From an uncultured Verrucomicrobiota bacterium (GTDB taxonomy: Bacteria > Verrucomicrobiota > Verrucomicrobiia > Chthoniobacterales > JACTMZ01), in the NCBI GenBank assembly GCA_903953565.1, contig CAJBKE010000044.1, positions 1 through 45,659 on the forward strand: 45,659 nt of DNA, read 5' to 3'. Made by a program: the position numbers and the translations under genes. Every line of letters starts with the position of its first letter. The stretch's first letter is position 1. The notes under the pieces are model-generated. The model was not told the DNA's origin and searched no databases. It was given only the letters and a program-made list of their open reading frames with translations. Of this stretch, positions 16,021 through 24,805 are shown piece by piece.

Positions 16021-16464
16021 ATGCACACAACAATGAACACACGCTTCTGCCGCACATGTCTGTTTGCTCTCGTCGTTCTCTGCGTTTCCGCATCGGTCCG
16101 GGCCGAGAGTCCGCTCGGAGAGCAGATGGACGTCATGAAAAACGCTTTCCGCAGCCTCAAGACGGCGATGGAAGCGCCGGTTGATGCCGACAAAGACAAA
16201 TATGTCGCCTCCGCGGACGAACTGAGATCGGCGGCCATCAAAGCCAAGGAGTTCGATCCCAAAAAAGTCGGCGAAATCCCGGAGGGCGATCGCGAACAAT
16301 TTCTGGCCGATTACCGGCAGTCCATCGACCAACTGGTCGCCCTAATCGATCAGCTCAAAACCCAGCTCGCCGCGGGCGATTGGGATTCGGCGCGCGCGCA
16401 GATGAGACTGATCAACCGGGCGCAAGGCGACGGGCACGAAAAATTCCGGAGCGAGGAGTCTTGA
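16021..16464 (+). CDS. cytochrome b562-like periplasmic protein
   Basis: 147 residues from the ATG at 16021; the ATG at 16033 gives a tighter signal peptide (MNTRFCRTCLFALVVLCVSASVRA). The mature part is an all-alpha four-helix-bundle-like sequence. Aligned by eye to cytochrome b562, Met36 in LGEQMDVMK falls at the axial Met near the N-terminus and His139 in GDGHEKFR at the axial His near the C-terminus, so both haem ligands could be present. The overall length matches the family. It would be a soluble electron carrier. Its stop codon overlaps the TTG start of the next haem protein, so the two are made together. Confidence 0.78.
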   Translation: MHTTMNTRFCRTCLFALVVLCVSASVRAESPLGEQMDVMKNAFRSLKTAMEAPVDADKDKYVASADELRSAAIKAKEFDPKKVGEIPEGDREQFLADYRQSIDQLVALIDQLKTQLAAGDWDSARAQMRLINRAQGDGHEKFRSEES

Positions 16465-16871
16465 AGCGCCTGCTTCTCTGGCTCGGCGGTGCCGCCATCG
16501 CATTGTTCGCCGCCATCCAATTTGTTCCGTCTGCACACACCAATCCGCCGGTCGAGTTCGACGCCGAGTGGGATTCCCCGCGCACGCGTGATCTGTTTTA
16601 CCGGGCCTGCGCCGACTGCCACAGCCATGAAACGAAGTGGCCTTGGTACAGCAAAGTCGCCCCGGTCTCGTGGCTGGTTGCCAACCACGTGCGCGAGGGG
16701 CGTCGCGACATGAATGTTTCGGTGCCGGATGAAGTCGATGTCACCGAGGCCGTGGCGCAAATCCGCGACGGGCGGATGCCGCCTGCCGACTACCGGTTGA
16801 TGCACCCGGAGGCGCGGCTCGATGAAGCCGAAAAAGCCGACCTTAGTTCCGGGTTGAAAAAAACATTTTGA
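16461..16871 (+). CDS. haem-binding domain protein (c-type, CxxCH)
   Basis: 136 residues from a TTG at 16461 that overlaps the previous stop (TTGA). The TTG is chosen because it is preceded by GAGGAG and gives an N-terminal membrane anchor/signal (LKRLLLWLGGAAIALFAAIQF). The mature part has C50-AD-C53-H54 followed by SHETKWPWYSKVAPVSWLVANHV and a MPPADY motif. This is the pattern of the small 'haem-binding domain' family found as anchored periplasmic c-type proteins. It probably takes or gives electrons to the b562-like partner (inference). Confidence 0.88.
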   Translation: MKRLLLWLGGAAIALFAAIQFVPSAHTNPPVEFDAEWDSPRTRDLFYRACADCHSHETKWPWYSKVAPVSWLVANHVREGRRDMNVSVPDEVDVTEAVAQIRDGRMPPADYRLMHPEARLDEAEKADLSSGLKKTF

Positions 16872-17007
16872 TGCACAACGCACGCGCAAGTGCCGCGTCG
16901 ATCATGTTTCCACTGGTTCACGACGGCGATCGGCAGCAAGCACCGACGAATGTCGTCGCTCCATCCTTGCATCCCGTGACCGCGGTGTTGATGGTTTTGC
17001 TTTATCC

Positions 17008-18150
17008 ATGATCGGTCTGACCCGCCTTGCGTTTCTCATGCTTTACCGCGACCGGGCGAAATATCTAGCGCTCGTCGGTGGATTGGCCTTCTGCACTTTC
17101 CTCATTGCCCAGCAGGCGGGGGTTTTTTGCGGCGTGATGTTGCTGACAACATCCACGCTGCGCAACGTGGGAGCCACCATCTGGGTGGCCGACAGCCGCA
17201 CGGAGCAAATCAACAGCCCTGTGCCCATGCGCGACATCGAGGTCAATCGGGTGCGCAGTTTGCCGGGTGTCGCTTGGGCCGTCCCGGTGTTCTTGGGTGT
17301 CCTTCCAGCGAAACTTCCGGACGGCTCCGTGCAAAATCTGCAGATAGTGGGAGTCGACGCCGGATCTTTTGTCGGTGCACCCAAGGTGATGGTCGAAGGC
17401 GATATTCAAAGCCTGCTCCTTCCCGAAGCGGTGATCATGGATCAGGTCGCGTTGGAAAAGTTCGCAAGCCGCGGTGTTCAACTCCGCATCGGCAGCCGCT
17501 TTGAGATCAACGACCAGGAGGCCAGCGTCGTCGGCTTTTGCCACACAAAGCGAATTTTCAGCGGATTCCCCCACGCATTCACGACTTACGAGAGGGCGTT
17601 GCAATGGGTTCCCCCGCAAAGGAAACTGCTCTCGTTCATACTCGTCCAGCCGAAGCCCGGCGAATCTGAGGAGACTTTGGTTGCACGGATCAATCAGTTG
17701 TCCGGCCTTGAAGCCTTTACCACCAATGGCTTCAGGCTTGAGACGATGCGTTGGTTTTTCCGCAACACCGGCATTCCCGTCGCCTTCAGCGTGGTTGTTT
17801 TGATCGGGGCTGTGTTCGGTCTTTGGGTGACCGGTCAGGCTTTCTTTCTCTTTGTGCACGACAATCTGCGGCACCTCGCTTCGATGGCCGCGATGGGAGC
17901 TACCCAAGGGAGGCTTGCCGTCATGGTCATGTTTCAGGCGTTCTTCGCCGGCGCTGTCGGCTACGGCATCGGCCTCGGCCTGACCGCGGGCTTCGGGTTT
18001 CTTGTCTTACCGGCCGAAGTGCCTGCGTTCTACTTGCCGTGGCAACTCCCTGTGACCGTTGGCCTGCTTGTCGCCGTGATCTGCTTTTTCGCCGGCGGCT
18101 TGGGAGTATGGAAATTGCGCACCGCCGAACCGGCTATGGTTTTCAAATGA
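17008..18150 (+). CDS. ABC exporter permease (DevC/MacB-like, FtsX family)
   Basis: 380 residues. One N-terminal helix (about 20-45), a large periplasmic domain (about 50-255) with beta-rich sequence, and three C-terminal helices (about 258-285, 305-335, 345-372) make the FtsX-type permease topology. LRNVGATIWVADSRTEQINSPVPM after helix 1 is typical of the DevC group. It is the first gene of a three-gene exporter; its stop overlaps the ATPase start (ATGA). The 136 bases upstream (16872-17007) hold a small CGACGA/TCGTCG hairpin and no recognisable gene. Confidence 0.93.
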   Translation: MIGLTRLAFLMLYRDRAKYLALVGGLAFCTFLIAQQAGVFCGVMLLTTSTLRNVGATIWVADSRTEQINSPVPMRDIEVNRVRSLPGVAWAVPVFLGVLPAKLPDGSVQNLQIVGVDAGSFVGAPKVMVEGDIQSLLLPEAVIMDQVALEKFASRGVQLRIGSRFEINDQEASVVGFCHTKRIFSGFPHAFTTYERALQWVPPQRKLLSFILVQPKPGESEETLVARINQLSGLEAFTTNGFRLETMRWFFRNTGIPVAFSVVVLIGAVFGLWVTGQAFFLFVHDNLRHLASMAAMGATQGRLAVMVMFQAFFAGAVGYGIGLGLTAGFGFLVLPAEVPAFYLPWQLPVTVGLLVAVICFFAGGLGVWKLRTAEPAMVFK

Positions 18151-18878
18151 CTGCCGCCGCCGCCATCCGTTGCACGGGTTTGTCCAAGTCCTACGGCTCG
18201 GGAGAAACTTCCGTTCTCGCGCTCCGCGGCGTGGACCTCGAGGCCTACACGGGCGAGATGCTCATCATTTCCGGCCCTTCGGGCTGCGGAAAAACGACGC
18301 TCCTGAGCATCGCTTGCGGCACACTCAGACCGGACGCCGGACGCATCGAGTTGTTCGGGCAAGACCTGGGCGGACTCGGCCCCGATGAACTGGCCGCTCT
18401 CCGCCGCAAAGACGTGGGATTCATCTTCCAGCAATTCAACCTTGTGCCGACTTTCCGCGCCCGGGAAAACGTCGCTGTTCCGCTCATCATCGCCGGCATG
18501 AACTACGGCAAAGCTTTGCGCAAGGCCGACGAAATGCTGGCCACTCTCGGACTGGCCGACAGGACGCGCCATTTTCCCGCGCAGCTGTCGGGCGGACAGC
18601 AGCAACGCGTGGCCATCTCGCGCGCTCTGGTTCACCAGCCCCGGTTGATCATTTGCGACGAACCTACTTCATCACTGGACGCCGCCGCCGGGCACGCGGC
18701 CATGCAGATTTTGAGGGACTCCGCTCTCGCCAAAGACCGCTGTGTGGTGGTAGTCACCCATGATCCGCGCGTCTTCGGTTTTGCCGATCGAGTCGTCACC
18801 ATGGAGGACGGGCGGATCACCCAAGTGAAGTCGCAGGTCGCCTCCAAAGACGGTCCCACACCGGAACACACGCCATGA
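18147..18878 (+). CDS. ABC exporter ATPase (DevA/LolD/MacB-type)
   Basis: 243 residues from the ATG at 18147, which overlaps the permease stop by four bases. Walker A is GPSGCGKTT, the Q-loop is in FIFQQFNLVPTF, the signature is LSGGQQQRVAISRAL, Walker B is LIICDEPTSSLD and the switch His is in VVTHD. Single-domain ATPases of this type power permeases of the FtsX family. It is the middle gene of the exporter operon. Confidence 0.96.
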   Translation: MTAAAAIRCTGLSKSYGSGETSVLALRGVDLEAYTGEMLIISGPSGCGKTTLLSIACGTLRPDAGRIELFGQDLGGLGPDELAALRRKDVGFIFQQFNLVPTFRARENVAVPLIIAGMNYGKALRKADEMLATLGLADRTRHFPAQLSGGQQQRVAISRALVHQPRLIICDEPTSSLDAAAGHAAMQILRDSALAKDRCVVVVTHDPRVFGFADRVVTMEDGRITQVKSQVASKDGPTPEHTP

Positions 18879-19834
18879 TACGTTTGTTAACGCTTATTGC
18901 CGCCATCCTCGGTGTGGTCGCTTATTTGGCATTTTCATTCCGCATGGAAAAATCCATGGAGGACAGCGCCGTGGTGCCTTCGCCGCCGCCTTCTTCGCCT
19001 TTCAAAGCAACAGTGGGAGCGGGCGGCCTCGTCGAGGCCCTCGGTGAGAACGTCAACGTTGCGTCCATCGTTTCCGGCGTGGTCGAGAAAGTGTTTGTCG
19101 CTGTCGGCGACACCGTGAAGAAGGGCGATCCGCTGTTCCAAGTTGTATCCAGCCAAGAGAGCACGGCACTTGCTTCCAGCAAGAAGGAATTGGCGGTGCT
19201 AGAGGCTGCCGTCGAAGTCGCCGCCAAAGAATTGGAACAAAGGCAGGATATCTACGACCGGACGGAAAAATTGCTCATCAAGAACGTGAGCAGCGCTGAA
19301 GAGGGGGTGCAGGCCGTCTTGGTACTCGGGCAAGTCACGGCGCAACTGGCCAAAGCGCAAGCCGATCTAGAATTGGGCAAAGCCCGCGTGATCGAGGCCG
19401 AAGCTGCGCTTGACCGGACCTTGGTCAAGGCGCCCCGCGACGGCGAAATTCTGCGCATCAACGTTCGTGAAGGCGAATACGCCCAGCCATTTCTCGGGGA
19501 TGGTGCGCTCGTTCTTGGTGATACCAAGCGCCTGCAGGTCCGTGTCGACATCGACGAATACAATGCCCAGCGGGTCCGTTCCGCCGCCGCAGCCGTCGCT
19601 TATCCAAAAGGAGACCGCACAAAATCCATTCCGCTCAGCTTCTCCCGCTTCGAACCGCTTGTCGTCCCCAAGGAGTCGCTCACCGGTGCGCCGGTCGAGC
19701 GTGTCGATACGCGCGTCCTACAGGTGATCTACAGTTTCGAGTGTCCCGATTGGCCAATTTACGTCGGGCAGCAGTTGGACGTTTTCATCGACGCCGGTGA
19801 CTCCGGACCATCGCCGTCGCCTGCGGGCAAGTAA
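18875..19834 (+). CDS. HlyD-family membrane-fusion (adaptor) protein of the exporter
   Basis: 319 residues; the ATG at 18875 overlaps the ATPase stop (ATGA). An N-terminal membrane anchor is followed by the half-lipoyl segment VEKVFVAVGDTVKKGDPLFQV, a long coiled coil (about 90-180, rich in Ala, Glu, Lys), the second half-lipoyl LVKAPRDGEILRINVREGEY and a beta-barrel domain. This adaptor would link the inner-membrane pair to an outer-membrane channel. No TolC gene is in this operon; the only one in the window is at 42345. Confidence 0.94.
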   Translation: MIRLLTLIAAILGVVAYLAFSFRMEKSMEDSAVVPSPPPSSPFKATVGAGGLVEALGENVNVASIVSGVVEKVFVAVGDTVKKGDPLFQVVSSQESTALASSKKELAVLEAAVEVAAKELEQRQDIYDRTEKLLIKNVSSAEEGVQAVLVLGQVTAQLAKAQADLELGKARVIEAEAALDRTLVKAPRDGEILRINVREGEYAQPFLGDGALVLGDTKRLQVRVDIDEYNAQRVRSAAAAVAYPKGDRTKSIPLSFSRFEPLVVPKESLTGAPVERVDTRVLQVIYSFECPDWPIYVGQQLDVFIDAGDSGPSPSPAGK

Positions 19835-19864
19835 ATCCTTCCAGTCCGGTGGACCAATCGCCGA

Positions 19865-20353
19865 TTACGCTGCGCGCGGAAACGAGAGATCGCGCAGCAC
19901 GGACAGCAGCAGGGCGATCGATGCGAGGGCGAGCGGAAGATTGATCAATGCCTGCCCCAGGTGGATCAGCGCGTGGTTGCCTTCAAGGACCTTCGTGACT
20001 TGGTTGACCATCTCGATGGCCAAGCCGAACACCACGATGAATGTGCCTTTGGCCGCGCAGGCCTCCGCCGATCGATGGATGTCCGCGAGCGCTTCCGGCG
20101 ACAGACGAGGAGCAGCTTTTCTCGCCAAAACTTCGAAAGACTCGAACAACACGCCGACGGCAACAAGGATAGCGGCGATGGTGTCCTCCTGAATTTCCAG
20201 CGCCGGGTTGTGGTGGCCGACAGTAAGGCAGGCCCAGCAAGCGGCAATTTGACGGTAGTCGCTGTAGGCGAGCAGCAGGCAGATTCCGGCCACGCACAGG
20301 ATGAGAATTCGCAGGAAGACACGGTTCAGCAGGATCGACGCAAGGAGGGGCAT
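19865..20353 (-). CDS. membrane protein of unknown function
   Basis: 162 residues with four hydrophobic segments: about 8-30 (LNRVFLRILILCVAGICLLLAY), 55-73 (TIAAILVAVGVLFESF), 100-118 (GTFIVVFGLAIEMVNQV) and 133-152 (INLPLALASIALLLSVL). A CWAC pair (38-41) followed by GHH lies in the first loop and could bind metal or form a disulfide. I do not recognise the family. It converges with the exporter operon and lies 20 bases downstream of the propeller gene on the same strand. Confidence 0.7.
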   Translation of the reverse strand: MPLLASILLNRVFLRILILCVAGICLLLAYSDYRQIAACWACLTVGHHNPALEIQEDTIAAILVAVGVLFESFEVLARKAAPRLSPEALADIHRSAEACAAKGTFIVVFGLAIEMVNQVTKVLEGNHALIHLGQALINLPLALASIALLLSVLRDLSFPRAA

Positions 20354-20373
20354 AAGTTTTTCCGTATTGTTTC

Positions 20374-21969
20374 TCAGGGCGATGATACAGCCATCCCCGT
20401 AGGCGAGGCAAAGCGCAGCAATTCGCTCGTGACTTGAACGGATTGTATAAGATCTAGGTCGCCCGTCGCCGAGTTGCTTGTGACTTGGAATACCTCGACC
20501 AAAGGATACGGATGCGGATTAGTCGGCGAACCGTCGTTGTTGAAGGCGCGAAGCCGGTAAAGAAAGCGGCCATCTCCGCTCACACCGATGTCGAGCGCGC
20601 CCGGACCACTATCGCTCGCAGGCGGCTCGTAAGCTCCTAGTCTCGTCAGCGCGCCATCGGCCGCGATCGAATAGAGCGTCAGCGAGCGCGGCAGGAAATT
20701 GGAGGTCCACAAACGAAAGCCGCCGGTATCTGTCGTCGCCCAGCACGGGTCTTGGTCGGCCGCCGCCGGGAGTTGTGAAACGATAGAAAGGGTGCTTTCC
20801 GCGCTGAAAGAAACCACGGACGCTGCGCCCGGGTCCTCAACGACTGTGGCGAAGCCGCACCATGGCAGTCGCGCGTTGGACGCTCCGCCCACCGGCTGGC
20901 TTCCCACCCCGATAGTCTGCGGGTTGCCGAGACTTCCCGACGCACCGATTTCATAGCTGCGCACGGAGTTTGCGCCAGTGCACATCACGGCTAGGCGCTG
21001 GCCGTTGCCTGTGAAGATAACGTCAGCCGGAGCATCACCTGCTGACAAGGAAACACCGGCCCCTGTCGCGGCCACCGGAATGCCGTCCGCACCGATGGTG
21101 AACGGCGATACTCCAGCGTCGACGGGTCCCTCCTGCTCGCTGGCGGGGATTCCCTGATTGAGCACGTAAAGCAGATTTCCGTGGATCGCGATGCTGACAG
21201 GGCGCGTCCCGCCGGAGGAGGTTGTGGCGACAAGACTTAGTTGTCCGTCTTGGCCGATGCGGAACGTGGAAAAATTTCCGCTCCCCGAGTTGACCGCGTA
21301 AACATACGGGCCGCTGGCCATCACGGCGTGCGCTTGGGCACCTTGGATGGCGGTTGTTCCGTTGCCCCCGGAGGTGAAAGATCCGAGATAAGTGAGCAGC
21401 CCGGTGGAAAGATCCCTCGTCAGCGCGACGACGGAATTCGTGCCGTCCGGATTCGAAGCGAAATAAACCGCCCCGTAGTCCGGCGTAGCGCGCACGCGGT
21501 AGAACTTTCGGGCGCCTGCGAATGGAACAGTGAATTGGAGGCGATGGTATTGCGAGGGAAGGAGAATTCCGTCCGGACTGCCCGTGACCAAGGTGACGTT
21601 GGTGTCGTCGGAAAAACCTGTGTTCAAACTCGTAGTGCTCTGCACTTGGTAGGCCGCACCTGCAGGATCGGTGTTTCGTGCGGCGAAACTCACCACCGTG
21701 TTGCTGCTCGAACTTGCGTAGCCAAGGAGCGCGGCGGTGGGGACCATGGGATTGCCGTCAAACGCAAACTCGGCGTTGTTCGCGTAACCGTCGCCATCGG
21801 GGTCCGCAGAGAGGCCCGAGACGGTGCTAAAATTCGGATTCAGCGCGGTCCAGTAGGCAACCCAGTCCTCATAAGGCGCATTCGTGAGGGTAGCTGCACC
21901 AAGCCATGTTCCCAGAAACGCAGTCAGAACCGACGCGCATAGAGTAATCCGGAGAAGCCTTCCCCGCAT
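20374..21969 (-). CDS. secreted beta-propeller (lactonase-like) protein with calcium-binding motif
   Basis: About 531 residues from the ATG at 21969; a GTG at 21993 gives eight more. The ATG is preferred because it begins the signal peptide (MRGRLLRITLCASVLTAFLG) and leaves room for a leader behind the promoter at 22012-22041. Residues about 55-75 hold DPDGDGYANNAEFAFDGNP, a thrombospondin type-3/dockerin-like Ca-binding motif common in secreted proteins of this group. From about residue 165 on, repeated blocks such as YVYAVNSGSGNFSTFRIGQDGQLS and GRFLYRLRAFNNDG fit the 6-phosphogluconolactonase-type seven-bladed propeller. Catalysis is not shown; such proteins often act as binding or structural surface proteins. 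Confidence 0.82.
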   Translation of the reverse strand: MRGRLLRITLCASVLTAFLGTWLGAATLTNAPYEDWVAYWTALNPNFSTVSGLSADPDGDGYANNAEFAFDGNPMVPTAALLGYASSSSNTVVSFAARNTDPAGAAYQVQSTTSLNTGFSDDTNVTLVTGSPDGILLPSQYHRLQFTVPFAGARKFYRVRATPDYGAVYFASNPDGTNSVVALTRDLSTGLLTYLGSFTSGGNGTTAIQGAQAHAVMASGPYVYAVNSGSGNFSTFRIGQDGQLSLVATTSSGGTRPVSIAIHGNLLYVLNQGIPASEQEGPVDAGVSPFTIGADGIPVAATGAGVSLSAGDAPADVIFTGNGQRLAVMCTGANSVRSYEIGASGSLGNPQTIGVGSQPVGGASNARLPWCGFATVVEDPGAASVVSFSAESTLSIVSQLPAAADQDPCWATTDTGGFRLWTSNFLPRSLTLYSIAADGALTRLGAYEPPASDSGPGALDIGVSGDGRFLYRLRAFNNDGSPTNPHPYPLVEVFQVTSNSATGDLDLIQSVQVTSELLRFASPTGMAVSSP

Positions 21970-22011
21970 CCGAGGTTGTGGATGTGTTTTCACGCGCTAA
22001 CTCACGCAATC

Positions 22012-22041
22012 AATATGCAACCAGCCCGCTTCGCCAGTCAA
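22012..22041 (-). promoter_or_regulatory. probable sigma70-type promoter for the propeller gene
   Basis: On the minus strand: TTGACT (complement of 22036-22041), an 18-base spacer and CATATT (complement of 22012-22017). Transcription would begin near 22005, about 36 bases before the ATG at 21969. The rest of the 22042-22261 gap shows a TTGACA followed by a T-run on the other strand but no matching -10, and no gene. Confidence 0.45.
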
Positions 22042-22261
22042 AAGGCGGAGCCGTATTGACATTTTTTTGTGGTCAGCGAAGCGTGCCGTCATCACAAAAC
22101 CGTTCGTGCTTTGATCAAACATCACCTGTTGCTCAGCGAATCGCATCTGCCTGTCGTTAGCAGTGCTGGTAAAACCAATTTTCACGAGATCCGGATCTTA
22201 CTCTGGCAACTGGCTCTGCTTTTGAATTGGGCCTCGGTGGGGCGATTGGAAGTGCCACGGG

Positions 22262-23032
22262 TTAAAGCAAGCCAGCTACCAAACGAATGACTTCGAATGC
22301 GAGCACGGCAAGGAGGAGGCGGAAGACCCATTTAGCCGCATGAGGGGAGAGAGCCAAACGCACGCCTGCCAGGGAGCCTAGTATGCTGCCAATCGAAAGC
22401 GGAATGGCCCAAGCCCATTCGACTTGGCCATGCCATCCGAAGATCAAAAGCGAGACCGCCACTGCGGTCCCTATGGCCAGAGCCTTGATGGCGTTGGCTT
22501 GGCGGATCGAGTAGTGGGCCGCAAGAACGAGGACAGCAAGCGTGTAGGTCCCCGAGTCGAGGACAACGAGTCCCGTCCAGATGCCGACCAGGAACATGAG
22601 AAACATGACAAACGGTCCGGTCTCGCGCGGTAGGTGAGTATGGTCGGCGCGAAGCCAGCGGGCGGGATTCACGCATAGCACAGCGAGCGCCATGATTACG
22701 GCCGCAGTGACCACCAAGGATGTGTTGTAGTCGTCGATGGCTGCGGCGGCGATGGCTCCGATGACGGCACCGGCAACCATGACGAGCGTGAACCTAGTGC
22801 CTTCGCGCCACGGCATTTCTCCTGCGCGGTGGAATTTCCAGATTGCAACGGCGAAACCGATCAGCACCGGCACGCGGTTCGTGGTGTTGGCCAGCATGGG
22901 GTGCAGGCCAAGCGCGATGAGAGCCGGCAGAGTCACCGCCGATCCGCTTGAGGCCGCTGTGTTCAGAAATCCACCGACCGCTCCAGCCAACAACAGAAGC
23001 GCAATAATTTGCAGCGTGTGGAGGTCAACCAC
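22262..23032 (-). CDS. TauE/SafE-family membrane exporter
   Basis: 256 residues from a GTG at 23032, with about eight hydrophobic segments in two similar halves. The first half has GGFLNTAASSGSAVTLPALIALG, the family's GxxNTxxxxGG-like start, and ANTTNRVPVLIG; the second has GIWTGLVVLDSGTYTLAVLV and NAIKALAIG. Members export sulfite, sulfoacetate or other organosulfur anions. The next gene along is a serine acetyltransferase, which fits a sulfur theme but is 118 bases away; shared transcription is unproven. A GGGTTGAG...CTCAACAACCC hairpin (23093-23123) lies in that gap. Confidence 0.9.
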   Translation of the reverse strand: MVDLHTLQIIALLLLAGAVGGFLNTAASSGSAVTLPALIALGLHPMLANTTNRVPVLIGFAVAIWKFHRAGEMPWREGTRFTLVMVAGAVIGAIAAAAIDDYNTSLVVTAAVIMALAVLCVNPARWLRADHTHLPRETGPFVMFLMFLVGIWTGLVVLDSGTYTLAVLVLAAHYSIRQANAIKALAIGTAVAVSLLIFGWHGQVEWAWAIPLSIGSILGSLAGVRLALSPHAAKWVFRLLLAVLAFEVIRLVAGLL

Positions 23033-23150
23033 GAGGAAAAAGACTGCGGGGATGGCGCCAGTAAAGCGACAGAATTCTCTGCTCCTTTGATCGGGTTGAG
23101 CTGATTTACAGACTCAACAACCCTTTGGTGACCGGCGCCGCGTGCCGCGT

Positions 23151-24050
<900 letters not shown>

Positions 24051-24160
24051 GAAGGCGCATCATGATGGACGACTCTCCCTCTGTCCAGACACGAGCGCGG
24101 CCGTCATCAGCCGCGAATTATATTGCCGGTTCAGCGGCATTATAGAAACTGGGTTTTGCT

Positions 24161-24655
24161 ATGTTGACATTGAATACATCCACACTACGTCGCGCGCTCG
24201 ATCTCCAAGAGCGCATCGAAGGTTTGCAGCGCGAGTTGTCCCGCCTGCTCGGCAAAAACGTTTCACTCTCCGGCTTGGTCAGCGAAGCGGTGAGCGTTTC
24301 CGCGCCGCGCCGCGGACGCAAACCCGGCCGCCCCGCGAAAAAAGCAGCCAAGAGCGGACGCAAGCCCGGTCGTCCAGCCAAGAAATCGGCCAAGCCCGGA
24401 CGCGGCAAGAAGCGCACTTCCCCGTTCAAGGGCAGGAAGCGTCCATCCTCGCCGAGCGGTCCGCTGGCGCCCGCCGTGCACAAGGTGCTCAAGCGCTCCG
24501 GCGGTCCGATGAATGTCGACGCGATTCTGCAGGGTTTGAAGCAGGACAAATACGTTTGGAAAGTTTCCAACCCGAAAGCCAACCTCGCGGCGCGTGTTTA
24601 CACGATGCCCGGCCTAAAGAAGACTGGTCCGGGGATGTTTGCGTTGAAGAAATAA
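24161..24655 (+). CDS. small basic DNA-binding protein with two AT-hooks and a C-terminal winged-helix-like domain
   Basis: 164 residues, strongly basic. Residues 1-45 form an amphipathic helix (ALDLQERIEGLQRELSRLL) that could dimerise. Residues 50-76 carry two AT-hook cores, RGRKPGRPAKK and SGRKPGRPAKK, followed by a Lys/Arg/Ser/Pro linker. Residues about 99-164 (GPLAPAVHKVLKRSGGPMNVDAILQGL ... GMFALKK) look like a short helix-turn-helix/winged-helix of the HARE type. This suggests a nucleoid-associated or histone-like protein. The lysine-rich linker recalls chlamydial histone-like proteins, but homology is not claimed. It is a single gene with its own terminator. Confidence 0.82.
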   Translation: MLTLNTSTLRRALDLQERIEGLQRELSRLLGKNVSLSGLVSEAVSVSAPRRGRKPGRPAKKAAKSGRKPGRPAKKSAKPGRGKKRTSPFKGRKRPSSPSGPLAPAVHKVLKRSGGPMNVDAILQGLKQDKYVWKVSNPKANLAARVYTMPGLKKTGPGMFALKK

Positions 24656-24678
24656 CGCGCAGACACAACGAATTCACG

Positions 24679-24709
24679 AAGGGCGGGGAGGGTTCTCCCC
24701 GCCCTTTTT
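24679..24709 (+). terminator. rho-independent terminator of the AT-hook gene
   Basis: Perfect 12-bp stem AAGGGCGGGGAG, loop GGTT, CTCCCCGCCCTT, then TTT, 23 bases after the stop codon. The AA/TT ends let it work in both directions, so it may also serve the convergent metB-like gene. Confidence 0.92.
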
Positions 24710-24728
24710 GTTTGAGGAATCGAGGAAA

Positions 24729-24797
24729 TGTAGCGGCGGACTATGTCCGCCGGAGCATAAGCGGGGAATGCACCGACGGACATAGTCCGCCGCTACA
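24729..24797. repeat. inverted pair of palindrome family A
   Basis: TGTAGCGGCGGACTATGTCC (24729-24748) with GCCGG, 20 spacer bases, then the inverse ending in CCGCCGCTACA (to 24797). The arms form a 25-bp near-perfect stem. It occupies the gap between two convergent genes. It is the best-preserved copy in the window. Confidence 0.88.
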
Positions 24798-24805
24798 AAT
24801 TCACG

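Noticed and set aside
22055-22085. TTGACA followed by a T-run on the plus strand as a promoter
   Set aside because: No acceptable -10 hexamer occurs 16-18 bases downstream, and the next gene downstream is on the other strand.
24729-24797. CRISPR-like repeat, since similar units recur in the window
   Set aside because: Copies are far apart, not regularly spaced, have no spacers and no cas genes; they behave as dispersed palindromes.
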